From positions 8,184,213 through 8,248,212 of the forward strand of contig NC_092574.1 of NCBI RefSeq assembly GCF_037975245.1: 64,000 bases of DNA, in the 5' to 3' direction. Source of the stretch: Apostichopus japonicus. Taxonomy: Eukaryota; Echinodermata; Holothuroidea; Aspidochirotida; Stichopodidae. This document shows, one piece after another, positions 33,057-46,300 of the stretch. Made by a program: the position numbers and the translations under genes. The notes under the pieces were generated by a model. It saw only the letters and a list, made by a program, of their open reading frames with translations, was not told the origin of the DNA and searched no databases. The stretch's first letter is position 1. Each line of letters starts with the position of its first letter.

Positions 33057-34722
33057 TTATACTTAAAGAACACATAAGGCTTTTGACATATCCTTTGAAA
33101 AGAATTACTGAATCGTGAGAGTGATTTTCACATTGTCGATGTTAAATACAAGCTGCACCAACTGTACTCAAAATGCACTACAGAGTATGGGATAGTTGAT
33201 CAAAATAACATAAGTATGATGAAGACGAAAGCTTGTCTTCATGTTCCCATGAAGACATTCTGCACAAAAAAAAAAGAAAAGGGTGTGATTACTTCCCAAA
33301 TTAATGTGACTTGTTAGAACCCAAACCTTCAAGACAATATTTAGCACATTTTAAAAAGATTTCTATGACAGCATTTAGCACTATTACAGTATGAACTGAA
33401 CTTTTTAACAGAAATTCGGGAACAGACAAGTTAAAGTAATTTCATGTACAGGTAGAAGAGGCCTTAGTGTATCCATAACCGAGACTTTTGGAGTATCCCT
33501 GGTGTTTATTTCAGCAAAAATGGCAACCCTTGTTCAATTTCATCACTTACCTAAAAAAAAAAACCACTATCCTACCTTTGAATGGCCATGGGGTGACAGC
33601 TTAGCTTAAGCAGACCCAAAACTGTCCTTATATGTCTGCAACATTCGTTACCCAACAGGGAAAAACTTTCTTACTACTACTGGGAGAGTCTACTATGTAC
33701 ATAAATTATGTAAATAAGGTTCTTTGATTCTTGCAGAACTCCCCAGTGACCCCCGCACCAAACCCGCTTACCTGCACCAGCCCACGAAAACCCTGCATTT
33801 CAGTTTGCTTTACAAAAAAAAAAATTTCACTTCAAATTTAGCGATCATTAAACTTTTTCCAACTCCTTCAGATCCTTAGTTGGGTGCTTTGGTATACCCA
33901 CTAACAAAACCTGAAGATTCCTTGCCACGCTATCTAGACAAAAATGCAAACATGTATTGTTATTAATGTAGACACATGCAATCCAATCTTTTTCCTTACG
34001 TACCGAAACACATGTTTTTAATAACCTCCAACAGGTGCTATGCTGTTTTCTGTACCTCCCCCTCCCCCATCCGTACATAGACTGTTACAAATTATCGTGT
34101 GTAAATGTAACCCATCTGTGCTAGTGATTGGAACGATTAGGCTTCAACCATTTTTGGGTGAAAGCGCAAGAAATCATATCAGTGTGTCCCTTCGTTGGCC
34201 TTTCAACTGGTACAGTATAAGCAACACATGTGCACTATAAGGGCTAAGAGCACAGCAAGAATGTTTACAGTTTGGGACTACAGGGAGTGGTAAGTTATAT
34301 GTGATACACAGTTAGCAACAGGAATTTCCTGAGTTTGCATGTATTTTCTGGGTTGGTATTTTTATAGGGTATTCAAGGTTTGTTTCGGATATACCTGGTA
34401 TTTTCAGTATATTCGTTGATGACAGATTTCAATACCGTCGGTATGGATATGTATGAAATACCAGGTAAACCTGGTATATTGATTTACAGACGCACCCTTC
34501 TCCCTAGTCGCAACATTGTGACTTCCGCAATTTTGGTCTGTACCATTAGTGCGACAATTCCTGCTCAGTCTGATAATCGGATGACATCAAGTCAAGGTTT
34601 TCTACAAAATGTCGCGCTGCACAGGCTCTCCTTCAGACCTTGCTACACATGAGTTGTTGTTGTTCACAGTTGTGTTGTTGTGTGTTGTTGTTGTTCAGTT
34701 GTTGTTTGTTCACACACTCATC

Positions 34723-34757
34723 GTTGTTCACACAGTGTTGTTTACACTGTGAACAAC
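34723..34757. repeat. Imperfect hairpin in GT-rich low-complexity DNA
   Basis: GTTGTTCACACAGTGT is followed after a 5-base loop by ACACTGTGAACAAC; pairing is complete apart from a 2-base bulge. Surrounding 34640-34740 is TTG-rich. Confidence 0.7.
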
Positions 34758-37105
34758 TCTTCCTTCTTGCCTGCGAGCAACATGTAGTTTTTGTGAACGA
34801 TCGCAAGTCCACATGATAATTTGCAGTTAGCTCTCAGTGTATTCTCCACAATTCTACCACAAACATACCACCTTTGCATATTTTCTTAAAACTACCCACC
34901 TGTGCAGAAATCACCGGTCATAATGCGCTCTGATTGGCTACACATTTGTTATGATTGTTAAAAGTTATATGCCAGTCAAATTCAGTATAACACATGAAAA
35001 ACACAGAAAAATTTAGGCCAATTGTGGGAGTCAAAATCCTAACTAAAAATGCAACCATTATGAAAATGCACATCATCAGAATTTAAACAAATTCAAAAAG
35101 GGGAGGGGGAACCCTTATAACCCAATATACACCCCTTATATCCCTATCCTAGGCAGCAGATATGTACAAATGAACAGATCAGTGATGGACCATCATTTTG
35201 CTTTTGGAAACTTGGGAGCTATGTTCTTGCCAAGGATTTTACATGAACTTACAGATGTTTGTGAGCAGTGCCTACAGTATACTCACTCAGAAAAGGCTAG
35301 TTTAGTAAAATCAGTGACATTGACTAGGTAATATCAGACACATTGTTTTCAAGAGCCTTAAAAAGAACTAATTTAACTAAATTTAAAACAAAGAAACCAT
35401 GAAAGGATGAATGACTAAGAGATTCCAGGAAAGGACTTCAAATAATTTTATATAGCCTTAGGCCTAGTTAGTTTTATGATTCCAAGTTTGAATCTCTTGA
35501 TTTTACTTAAATTCCGTATGAGAAGAACTATGTTAATCAAAGTTACATGTGTGTAACAGGCTACTGCTGCAATAAGTTCCTTTGTCGTCAAGTCTCAGTT
35601 ATTTATTGGTGATGTTAATTTGCGAAATTTAGTGAAAAATCTAGTGATAGTAGTTTTAGTACATTAGTAGCTAAGCCTGGCCTAGGGGGCCTAGGCTAGG
35701 CCTGGCTGCATGAAAGCCAAAACTTCTTAAACTGCCTTCTCCCTATGGAAATGTATTATGACAATATTGCCCATTTGGAGAATGCAAATCCTGTTTAAAA
35801 ATGAACATTAATTTCCTCTAGCCTTATACATGGTCCACGTTAGGCGAAATACATATAGGCCTAGGTCCGAAAAAAAATATTTTAGGGCTAGTAAGTAGTA
35901 CACTGTACTATAGTAGTACAGTAATATAGTATTAGTAGTGCTACAAGTATTACTGAGTAGGCCTACTACTATATTAGTTTACCAGACCTAACGTTAGTAC
36001 TAGTCTTGGTTATGTAGTTAAAGGTACAAGAATCCTTAAATTAGTACTAACTTAGCAGGTTAACTTACCTTTGTGGATGCTTCTAATTATTACTCTGACT
36101 CTGAGTGTGACTACTCGGTCCTTAGTTAGAACAGGACTTCTCAAAAATGCTCGTATTATAGGTTGTTTTAAGTAAGACATCCCCGTAACACAAATTTTAG
36201 ATTAAGACTTACCCATCCGTTATAGCGTAGCAGCAACGAACTATTTACAATGCTACACAAGTTCCCCAATTCGGTAGACACTTTCAGTGTTACAACAGTA
36301 AACCCGGAAATGAAATTCATGAATCTCAGCAAAAGCAGAGCAAGTCACATACAGTCGTTTATAATAAAATTGAGCTACATATTTTACTCCTAATATCTGA
36401 AAAAAAGGTTTAAAATTCAAGAAGATACTTTTATCGTACATAAAATTTTCTTCTACAATTTATGTGGCATCTATATAGACTAATGAGCTTCTCGTAAATA
36501 CCTTTGGGTAAAAACGCCTGGATAAATATTGAAGTAGCAAGGTCAGATCTTTGCTCAACTAAAGCCTAATGTTACAAGATTCACTAAGTAGCATTTGTAT
36601 CAAAACCCATATCCTTCAGTAGTACATACACCGGGCCTTCCGCCTAGCATAAGTAAGGACTTTTGTCAGTGAACATTGCATGTTTCGTGTTATCGAATTC
36701 TTAGCATTGATACTTCCCACAGATTATTGAACAAACTGAAGAGAAGACGCACATCTTGTTCCTGTTCGGTGACTGTGAGAGTGATTTGCCAATGTAAGGC
36801 CTAACGTATGTTAGTAGTATTGTTACACACCCTCTTGTACGCAGGCCTAATCAAAATAAGGCAAACATTTTGTATGCATTCATTCTTACATCGCAGCATT
36901 GTCATTTGTAGACGATGTATCAGATATAATACAAAGGCTATACAATATAGCATACACTGATTAACTGTTTTGCGAATGCCTATTACTATGTGCTTGAGCA
37001 ACTGCAAGCCATCTTAAACCAGCCTTGAAATTCAAGTATACTAACTAGCTGCACTAACTAGCTGATTTATGATCCATAGCCTAGGTCAAACCTTGGGAAG
37101 GACAA

Positions 37106-37324
37106 ATGGCTGATAAGCAAATTGAGGATGGTGCAGATGACACTGCTAGACTTGGAAGACCTGGACAGGGAAGTAATTCTAGCTTAGATACAACAAATGC
37201 AAGTGGTGGAAGTGAAAGTACAACAGGATCTTGGTCCCATTCCACAAATAGTTCAGCTAGCGGCAGTAGAAGAATGGAGACTTCAGTAACAGTTAGTGAA
37301 CCAAGTGCAACAGATACACTGAAG
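37106..37324 (+). CDS. MTMR2: Myotubularin exon 1: Ser/Thr-rich N-terminus
   Basis: 73 codons, phase 0. Starts [12 protein letters not shown] and is low-complexity Ser/Thr/Gly, like the disordered N-terminus of MTMR2 that carries the regulatory phosphosites. The start context is GACAAATGG and an in-frame TAG lies 24 bases upstream. Donor GTAGGT. Confidence 0.92.
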
Positions 37325-40300
37325 GTAGGTGAAGACATAAAAGTCATAAGGTTTCCATCACAAGACCTAATAGTAATATGTCCTATACTATGGTATTATT
37401 AAATAGCCTACTGTATTGTAGGTGGTTTAAACTTAGCACAGTCCTAAAAGAAATTTCACTCGTGGTATTGTGTGATTGTTTAGGATACTGTATGTGGTAT
37501 TCCTACTGTACTCTAAGTCTGTAAATGCAGTAGATGTGATCTAAACACACAATTGGCAGTATCTAGTGATAAAAAAGCATACACCATCTTAAGGAGAAAC
37601 AGGGATGAACATTGCCTGACCATGAATGTAATTTGCTAAATTTATTTACCAACAAATTCAATTTGAACTTTAAATCATCTAGCATAGTGTTACTCTGACC
37701 ATATGCAAACCATTCACAACATGATTTTGTATAAAATTATTGTAAATGTTGACCATCGAAAACAGTGTGACAGATATTTTAGCATAACCCTAACAGAACA
37801 GTTTACACCTGTCTCATATTGCTAGTTGATCTTTATGCAATTTATTCCCATTTGTGCTGATTTATACTGATATTTGCTGGGGGTTTTTCTCCTTCTTTTA
37901 TAAATTGATCTGCAAATATGACATATTTAATATTTGTTCTCGCCATCTTATTTTCTGATTCTTTTGTTCACAGGCTCTCAAAGAAGAAAACAATAAGTTG
38001 GATTATCCAGAGAATCTTCCTCTGCTTCTTGGCGAAAAAATTGTCGAAACAGGTTAGTTGATGTAAAATGAATCAATCTACTCCACAACATCTCATCAGT
38101 CAAACAGTGTTGAAAATCAGCTCTGTCTATTTACACCCTTCTAAGATGATTTGATTATGTGATCTACATTAGTGACTTGCCTGTAAATGAAAGGCAAACC
38201 CTTTGTGGCATAGTTGAAACAAAACACTTAACTAGTCAAAAGTAGTTTTTCTTGAACATTGTTTTGCAGCTGGTAAATAGATCTATATTGATTAAAATTC
38301 CCCCTTTATTTGCCTTTAAAGTAGTTGTTGGGGCAATTTCATATATTTTTTTCTGGAAATTTAAAGTACTGATTGTGCAGAAGGTGCATACAAGAGGTAG
38401 TGATCTATTCTAGAAGATGTTAAGGGTGTTGGGGAATGGAAGATATATGAGTTTGTACACTTGGGTAAGGGACAATTTTTTGTGGGTTCTAAAGCAGCAT
38501 ATCAGGAGATGTTCATATTGTTTTCACATGTATAATTTGTGATGTACTTGTGTTTCACTGGAAATTCACTTCATTTGTTTGTGCAAAAATTTTCCCAGAT
38601 TTTTCTAGGAAGGACTGTCTATTTCGTTTGTAACTTGATTGTTAAATTTTTTCCTTTCCACAGCACATGATGTCACATACCTTTGTCCATTTCAGGGGAA
38701 GGTGAAGGGAAACCTCTATGTGACAAATTACAAGTTATTTTTCCAAGGCACAGAAAGGGTAAGTAAATGTCGATCATCAACTGTGATCTAGATTTGTTTA
38801 TTATAGGTTTCCTCAATCCAGTTTTGCACTGCTAGAAAGCTTTTCTCCTTTTGACATATATGGTCCTGTGGATTTAATCAGATGACTCCATTTGTGCATT
38901 GATCATGTGTGCTCTTTCCTCGCAGAATGCAAAGTTTGTCTTAGATGTACCCGTTGGGACCATATACAGAGTGGAGAAGGTCGGAGGTCAAACGAGCCGA
39001 GGCGAGAATTCTTACGGCCTGGAAGTATTTTGCAAGGTGAGCAAACGTTCCGCTTATTTCAAACTTTAACTTCTGTACCAGCGATCGCTCCATTAGTTTC
39101 ACCCTGCATCTTGACATTGTACACTAGCAGGAAAAGGAACCTCAGACATTCTTAATATCTATCGATAATAATGATCGTTATTACATCATTTGTGTGCTTT
39201 CTAAGTTATACCGCATTGCAGTGGTGATTGAAACTATGTGTTTGTAAGTTTTAAGACAGTCTCGTGTAATGATTGTAAGGAGTGGTAGTGACCTCCTTCT
39301 GTACCGCCAAAATCAATCATCTTCAAGTACTTTGGTTTCTCATAGCACTTTATAAGTAGATTGTGCTACAAAGCCTCTCTTAAGCTGTCCTTACATATTT
39401 TACTCACATTTTGGTCATGAAATACCCCCCCCCCCCATTCCCTCTGGTTTGGCTGTTTATATTGATGTACCATAGTACAGTATGTGTGGATTTTTCTCAG
39501 TGCTGCCTGTGATTCAAGGTACACTTCCTATGTTTGGAATATATTTCTTTTTAACTTCTGATATTGCGTTTCATTTCGCATCACTCTGTCAAGCAGTTAT
39601 CAATTGCCCAGTGCTGCTGGCAAGAAATTGCTGTTTAAAGCTGCATGGTCCACTTCTATTTCTACATTACGATGTTATTGATTTGAAGTGACGGGGGTTT
39701 TTAATTTGTGAATCCTTGATCAGCGAGCTTAAGATGACCGTCAGTTATCTTAAGATCCGTTATTTCCTCTTGTAGTGACCATAAGGTGTTGACAATATTC
39801 CAACTTGGCTGTAATATTCACACTCCAGGTGTGCAATAGGTTAATGGAATACTCAGACATACGTAATGCAGGAAAATGCATATTAAATCAACTGGAACCC
39901 ATGAATCTTGTAGTGAACCATAAGACGTAAAAAGAGTACCCTTTTACAGGGCGAAGAAATTGTTTTAAAGACAGGTCTGCTCTTTGTACAGTATATGCCA
40001 CTAATTCCATATGTTTGATCTTTCAGGACCTGAGGAATCTGAGATTTGCTCACAAACAAGAAAACCACGACAGACGCCAAGTGTATGAGAAATTACAAAT
40101 GTATGCTTTTCCATTGTCACACAAGTTGGTAAGTTGTCAACCCAGAAAGAAAGTGTAATAATTTTGCAGTCTTGTAAATTATTTTTCCATTCCTTAATCC
40201 CTGCACAAATATTCCTTGGACCACAAAAATGAAACCATAATTCGAGAACTGTTCTTAAGTGGTAGCAGGGTTCTGGCCAGTCCATTTTATCCAGGCGGTG

Positions 40301-43300
40301 CGCAAGGTTGGAATGTGGATTTTGCTTCTCAGCACATGGTTTGAAAATGTTGTGCCCGTTGTGTCCATGTTTGTCAAGATAATGAATTTATCAAATCCAA
40401 ATAAAATACCGTGCTGCAAAGTGTTTGCGAGGATTGTCTTGGCATTCTTGTGTTGGTTAGTTACGGTACTGATGTTTCACTCACCAAAATGTTGACTGTA
40501 GTGCATCTTTTATTCCCCAAAGTCAAAATTCTACTTGCCAATTTAGAATTGCAGATAATCGTTGAGGCCCGACAGCTCGTTAAGATAGAACCCGTCAACT
40601 ACTAAAGATAAACAATTTAAAGCTTGTCAGGATGAATTAACAATCTCACAAAGAATGTGCCACAGCTTTGGTATGCCCAAAGTTACATTAAGGATAAAAA
40701 AAGCGTGTCCACATTTCATTTCAACAATCTTACATGCCCCTCACCAAGTCCCCCTCACCAATCCCCCTCCCCCTTCACCCCCCAAAAAACAAAACAAAAA
40801 CAATGGAAACTTACAAGAACCAATAACCATTAAAATTCTTTTGTTTACTCATTTTTCCTTTCACTCTTTCAGCCGTTCTTTGCATACGATTATAAAGAAT
40901 ATTATTCCGAAGATGGCTGGAGTGTTTACGACCATGTCACAGAACTCAAGAGACTGGTACGTACAAACCCATTAACTGTCATGATTCTTCTCTTTTTGGA
41001 AGATTGTAATTTACAGAGAGCCCGAGTGACTCCTGTCCTCCGGTCGACGTGGCATCGGAGGTGCTGTGGCTTCTCGCTGGGACCTTTAGAAATTATTCAC
41101 TTAAGTAGAAGTCAGGTACAACTTAGTACAGCAGGGGGGTTGAATTCCTGACGTTGTTGACTCATTTTGTTCTTCCAAAATGAGAAGACACACAGTCAAC
41201 AGGGGGACATATTTAAATCTAGTAAGATTAGGTTTTACCTTAAGTACTACAAATACCTCTATTGTAGAGAGCTTTACCATTTTTGTATTGCTCTAAGTAC
41301 AAGCCTCTTACCTCCAGAGTGTCCAGGCAGATGACCAGTGGTCAAAGAGCCTGTAAACATTGAATGATTAGAAAATTACACATAGTCCCATCCTGTGACA
41401 GTTGAAAAAGCAATATTTTTCTGAGTTTAATAGTAGACTGATTTAGATGTGAAAACAGAAATAACAGCAAGACAGACCGACCACGGCTGACACCAACTCT
41501 CCCCAACCCAACAAACCCCCCCCCCCTACCAAAATAAACGGAATCAGAACGCTGATTTATATTTTCCAATATAGTATGTACAGTGCGATGACTTGTTAGT
41601 CCTTTTAGGAAACTCCCCATCACTTAGTTAAGCACGCAGGCACCCTTTCAATTTTAATTATTTTACTTTTGAAATTAGTCGTATAATCTCTAAATATTTG
41701 ATATGTAAATGCATACGTTGTTTCGACGTGTTACTTCAATTAGAAAAGCTCCATCACTTTATAGTTGGGCGAGGTGAACCTATTCAAGTTTTAGTTATTA
41801 ATAGCGTTGAAATTAATTATTATTTACTTTCCATTTGTTTGAGCTGTGTGAGAGTGAAAGTGGGTGCTTCTCTTATTAAAATAACCACTGTACAGAAAAC
41901 TGCACTGAATGATTTAGTGCTCATATCTTCTATAAGTGTTTAGTTCTCATAAAAAGGTTTCGAAATTTATGAAGTTTGTGTTTTTTTTCGCCCAGGAAAT
42001 ACTGATAACGATATGTACCTGTGCATCCTAACCGCTTTACTTATTTCCATTCGTGTAGCAACATGCTCATGTTAGCAGTATTTTTGCTATAGGATATCAC
42101 ATAATATAGTCCCTACATAGGGGTTTATCGTGGATGCAGGTCAGAAATAGGTCTTTATTTGTAGGCAGTGTCCTTTACCAAATTAGGTGTGAAATGGATC
42201 ATGAAAAGCAGTTTGTATTTTGTTTCTTGATCTATTCAATCTACCCCTGAATGGCAAATTTAGAGTTTTTTATAACTAAACTGTATGAATATTGGAAAAA
42301 AAATTGTCTGCTAACAAACAACTGCCAACTGTCAGTATTCCCTATATCAATTAAACAAATTATTTCTGAAGAAAGAACAAAAATTACTAATCAACTCATT
42401 GCTTTACAAATGGAACGTAAAATGTACATGTTGTCAATTTAAAGGCATTATTAAGTGATAGCTCAGTTAAAGACGCTGCTGATCAATGTGTTTGTCTTCT
42501 GATGTCAGATATGAGGATTCACTACCAGGACAAAATTTTAAACAGTAGTCCGGTTGTCAGAGACAACCAAATTTCAGTTTGGACAACACCAGAATCAGAT
42601 TTGGAGGTTGTCCGGCAGATCGGCAGTTGTTGTCATCGAAAATATGATTACATTGTAAATCAATACCCCCAAATAGTTACGACGTAAAAATGGTATCATC
42701 CCAAAATGGTTGCGTGCTATTCACCAACCTATACAACTCTCCTACAGTGTATATATCGGTCATTTGTGTTATTTCCGACAACCAAATTTGCTGTTCTGAT
42801 AACCAAAATGTAGGGCCTGATTGTCCTTGGGACAAGCAAGAAAAAAAATTCCCTAAAAATGTGCCTCTCTTACCTGTCTCATCCCTACTATAGCACTTTC
42901 CCATCTACCTAGCCTAATAACTGGAAATGCAAAAACTTTACTAATACTTTATCTACATGATAGACTCTGAATCACCTCTGTCACAAGTGTACACTATTAT
43001 TGCACATAAAAACATGTTATGAATGAAATACGAATTGATAGTTTTAGCTTTGTTTGGTCTGCGATGGATAGGATTTATAATGCTCGAAGAAGACTTATCT
43101 CTTAATTTTCTTTTTCTCTTTTCAATTTCATCAACAGGGCTTGCCAACTGAGAGCTGGAAGATCTCAAAGATTAATGAAACTCACAACTTTGCTGACACA
43201 TATCCAGCAATTGTAAGAGTTATGCTATATTTGTCCCATGCCAAAGGCAAAAGGAACCTATGCAATGTAGATCCCATGTTTGTGTATGTGTGTTTGTGTG

Positions 43301-46300
43301 AGCACATACTGTATGTGTGCGTGTGTATGTTATGCCTTGGGTTGGAAACAAAATAACTCTAAAAGTTATAAGTGGTTAAAGTGTGGATGTACCATCATAC
43401 TGATGACAGGAAGCATAGCCCCTTTTTTTGTACTGATCAAAGATCATTTCAAGTTGATAAAGGTGAAACCTAGAAAGCCTTATTAATGTGATAACTCAAA
43501 ATGGACCAGGAAAAAAAAAATCAAAAATGGATTGAAAAATCAGTTTTAGAATTTAGCTCCACCTTATCTGTTTATTGGCTCTGTAGATGAATGAAAGCCC
43601 AATACATTCTGCTTTAAATAAAACTTGGAAGGTGTTTCATTTCATATCGTACATTTGAGTTTCCTTTCCAGTTCATGTATTGTTTGTACTCCAAGAAAAA
43701 AAAAACAAGGAGGGGAAAATGTTAACTCCTTCTGCAATAAAACAAGTTCATTTCTTTAAATAAGAAACTAAAGGGCGTTGCAATATTGAATGGATAGGTA
43801 TTTTGTTTAACCTGCAAGTTCAGTAAATTTCATCTTCAAACTATTTTCTTTACAGATTGATAGATAATTTACCAAATAAATTTTTTTTTCTCTGATAGTT
43901 TGCAGTGCCAGCAGATGCTACAGACGAACATCTCAAACAGGTCGCAGAGTTCAGAAGCCGGGCACGTATACCCGTAAGTAGTTTGGTTTAAAGCCACAGA
44001 TTTTTTGGGAAGTTACTCCCCAGCAAAATTGACGTCTGGGGACTGTAGGATATAGATGGATTCATCGAAGGAAGATATGTATTTTACCGGTGCTGAGTCT
44101 TGGATGTTAATCCATCAGCCGCATCGTATAGGTCGTGAAAGAGCCAAAGTTATTTATTTCTGCACATGTGAAGATAAAGTTTATACTAATTGCCATTTTT
44201 AAGTCAAATAACAAGTATTACATTATTTCAAATATCTAGTATACATGAAAATGTGATGTTTAAGGCTGCAAACAAAAATGGAAATATCGGATGGTAAGAA
44301 AAGGAAAAGAAAAAAAAAAGAAGCTAATCTTTGTTTCGAATTTTACACGAATGACGATCCTCACGTTCTGTCTGTTTTGATAGCTGTTGTCATGGTTACA
44401 CCCAATCAGTCAAGCCAGTATCACTAGATGCAGTCAACCTCTCGTCGGGATGGGGAGTAAGAGAAGCAAGGAGGATGAGAAGTACCTGCAGTACATCATG
44501 GACGCCAACGCTGAATCTCACAAGATCGTGATTATGGATGCCAGGCCGTCGGTCAACGCCACGGCCAATAAGGTAGGTATGAGAAAATAAGGTCCCTAGA
44601 AGAAAGATAGCACCTCGATTTGTTCAACGCTGCTGTTGAACGATTAGTTTACGTTGTTTTCATTTGTATGAGTCAGTCCAGCAGAATATTTGTCTTTAAA
44701 AATATCCATTATTGTCTATTAAAATAACTAGCACTATGGTAAAAAATTGAAATTTTTTTTTAGAATATTTAGGCTTTGCAGCTCTAGAGGCAGCAGATTT
44801 TCTGCCAGATGAGTTGAATCTTACTTAGTCAGTCAATCCATTTTAACTGCCTTTACTTTTATATGGAACCATATAGATTTTTTTTGCCACTAACGCACCC
44901 CTTGCTTCATTATCACTCTCCCCCCCTTCCTACCTCCCTTCCCCACCCCTGCCCCCCTGATTATTTCTTTTCCAATGGCTGTTAACACAGATACGTTTCT
45001 TTAGCATATAACTCAGTCAATATAGCATGTAGTTGTTTCGGCAGTTATCCTTACAGACTGGTTTACAATTTAGTTTTGGTTTCCTTGGTTTCCCAGGCGA
45101 GAGGCGGTGGATACGAGAGTGAAGAGATTTATACGTTCGCTGAAGTGATATTTTTGGATATTCACAATATCCATGTCATGAGGGAAAGGTATGTATACAA
45201 GCATTCATGAAGTAATAATGATAAGGGAAATAACGAACGTTATGTCATACGCCGGTATCCGTCAAGAAAACAGTGCAGAAAGCTTTCAAGGTCGACTTGA
45301 AGAAGGGGAGAGAGCTTGAAGGGTTCAGGTAATTTGCTAGGTAGGGTTATGGTGGGTTGCAGAGCTATTTTGAGGATGTTAAACGGCCTTAAAACGTGTT
45401 TGGTAGTAATAGATGTGAAATGAAAGCCTCTAGTAATTTTGTTACACCTGTCCTGATTGACAAACCCCACTTAGTTGTAGATCTGCCGCTACTGCCTTTT
45501 CTCAGATATAAAATTTTGTAACGAAAATGTCAGATGTTTTATGTCAATAAAAACTGTATTAGATAATCCATAATAATCTGTCATTATTTTTAACAGCTTG
45601 AGAAAGCTGAAGGATATTTGCTACCCCACTGTGGATGATGCACACTGGTTGTCAAACTTGGAATCAACTCATTGGTTAGAGCACATAAAGGTAATGGAGT
45701 AGAGCAGTGTTTATTATTTGTATCTAAATGGGTTCATAACTGCTGGTGAAGACAGGTAGCAGACAGATTGGTTAGAGCACAAAAAGGTAATGGAGTAGAG
45801 CAGTGTTTAATATTAGTATCTAAATGGTATGAATCAAGGTACTTTATATGTAAATGAGGTTCAAGGTACACTAGTGTCTAATTACCGAGGGTAGCAAGCT
45901 GTGTGTGCATTTTCTGGGATCGATGGTGGTGTGTAACACTTCTGTTACACCTCATTCGAAACTAGGTCAGATTACCGACATTAGACGTTTCTTTTTGCGG
46001 GAGTCTTCACATGCTTAATATGAAGATGAGGTAAAATTGGCGTACACACATTCGGTCCTCCATAGCGTTTGTTATGATACACCAGTCATCTTATCACAGG
46101 CAGTCTGCCCCAGTACCGAACGATAGTACTTCTCTTCTTGCGTACACAGGTCGTCTTAGCTGGAGCAGTCCGCATCGCTTACATCGTGGACAACCAAAAG
46201 ACGTCCGTTGTGGTTCATTGCAGCGATGGTTGGGACAGGACATCCCAGCTGACAGCTCTGGCCATGTTGATGCTGGACCCTTACTATCGGACAATCATCG

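Larger units (their letters stand above)
28340..37105. other. Head-to-head intergenic region between the Tec-family and myotubularin genes
   Basis: 8.8 kb with no supported protein gene. Contents: LINE remnants (31375-31773, 32622-33056), an old tandem repeat (30240-30880), GT-rich sequence with a hairpin near 34723 and a possible 5' UTR exon near 36070. The stretches 28650-30200, 33060-34600 and 34800-36050 show nothing I can interpret. Both promoters should lie here; no clear TATA box was found. Confidence 0.6.
37325..43137 (+). other. Myotubularin introns 1-6
   Basis: Introns of 649, 611, 167, 990, 744 and 2181 bp. The ORFs inside (39482, 40259, 41698, 42251, 42502) have no domain. C runs at 39425-39436 and about 41515-41526. 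42555-42840 contains related GACAACCAAATTT blocks in pairs, possibly an old repeat. Confidence 0.6.
43213..45096 (+). other. Myotubularin introns 7-9
   Basis: Introns of 686, 410 and 524 bp. Intron 7 holds the inverted piece of a dispersed repeat (43225-43345). Intron 9 has C-rich blocks near 44920-44960. No extra exon seen. Confidence 0.6.

Noticed and set aside
37081..37347. 88-codon minus-strand ORF over myotubularin exon 1
   Set aside because: Antisense shadow of the Ser/Thr-rich coding exon.
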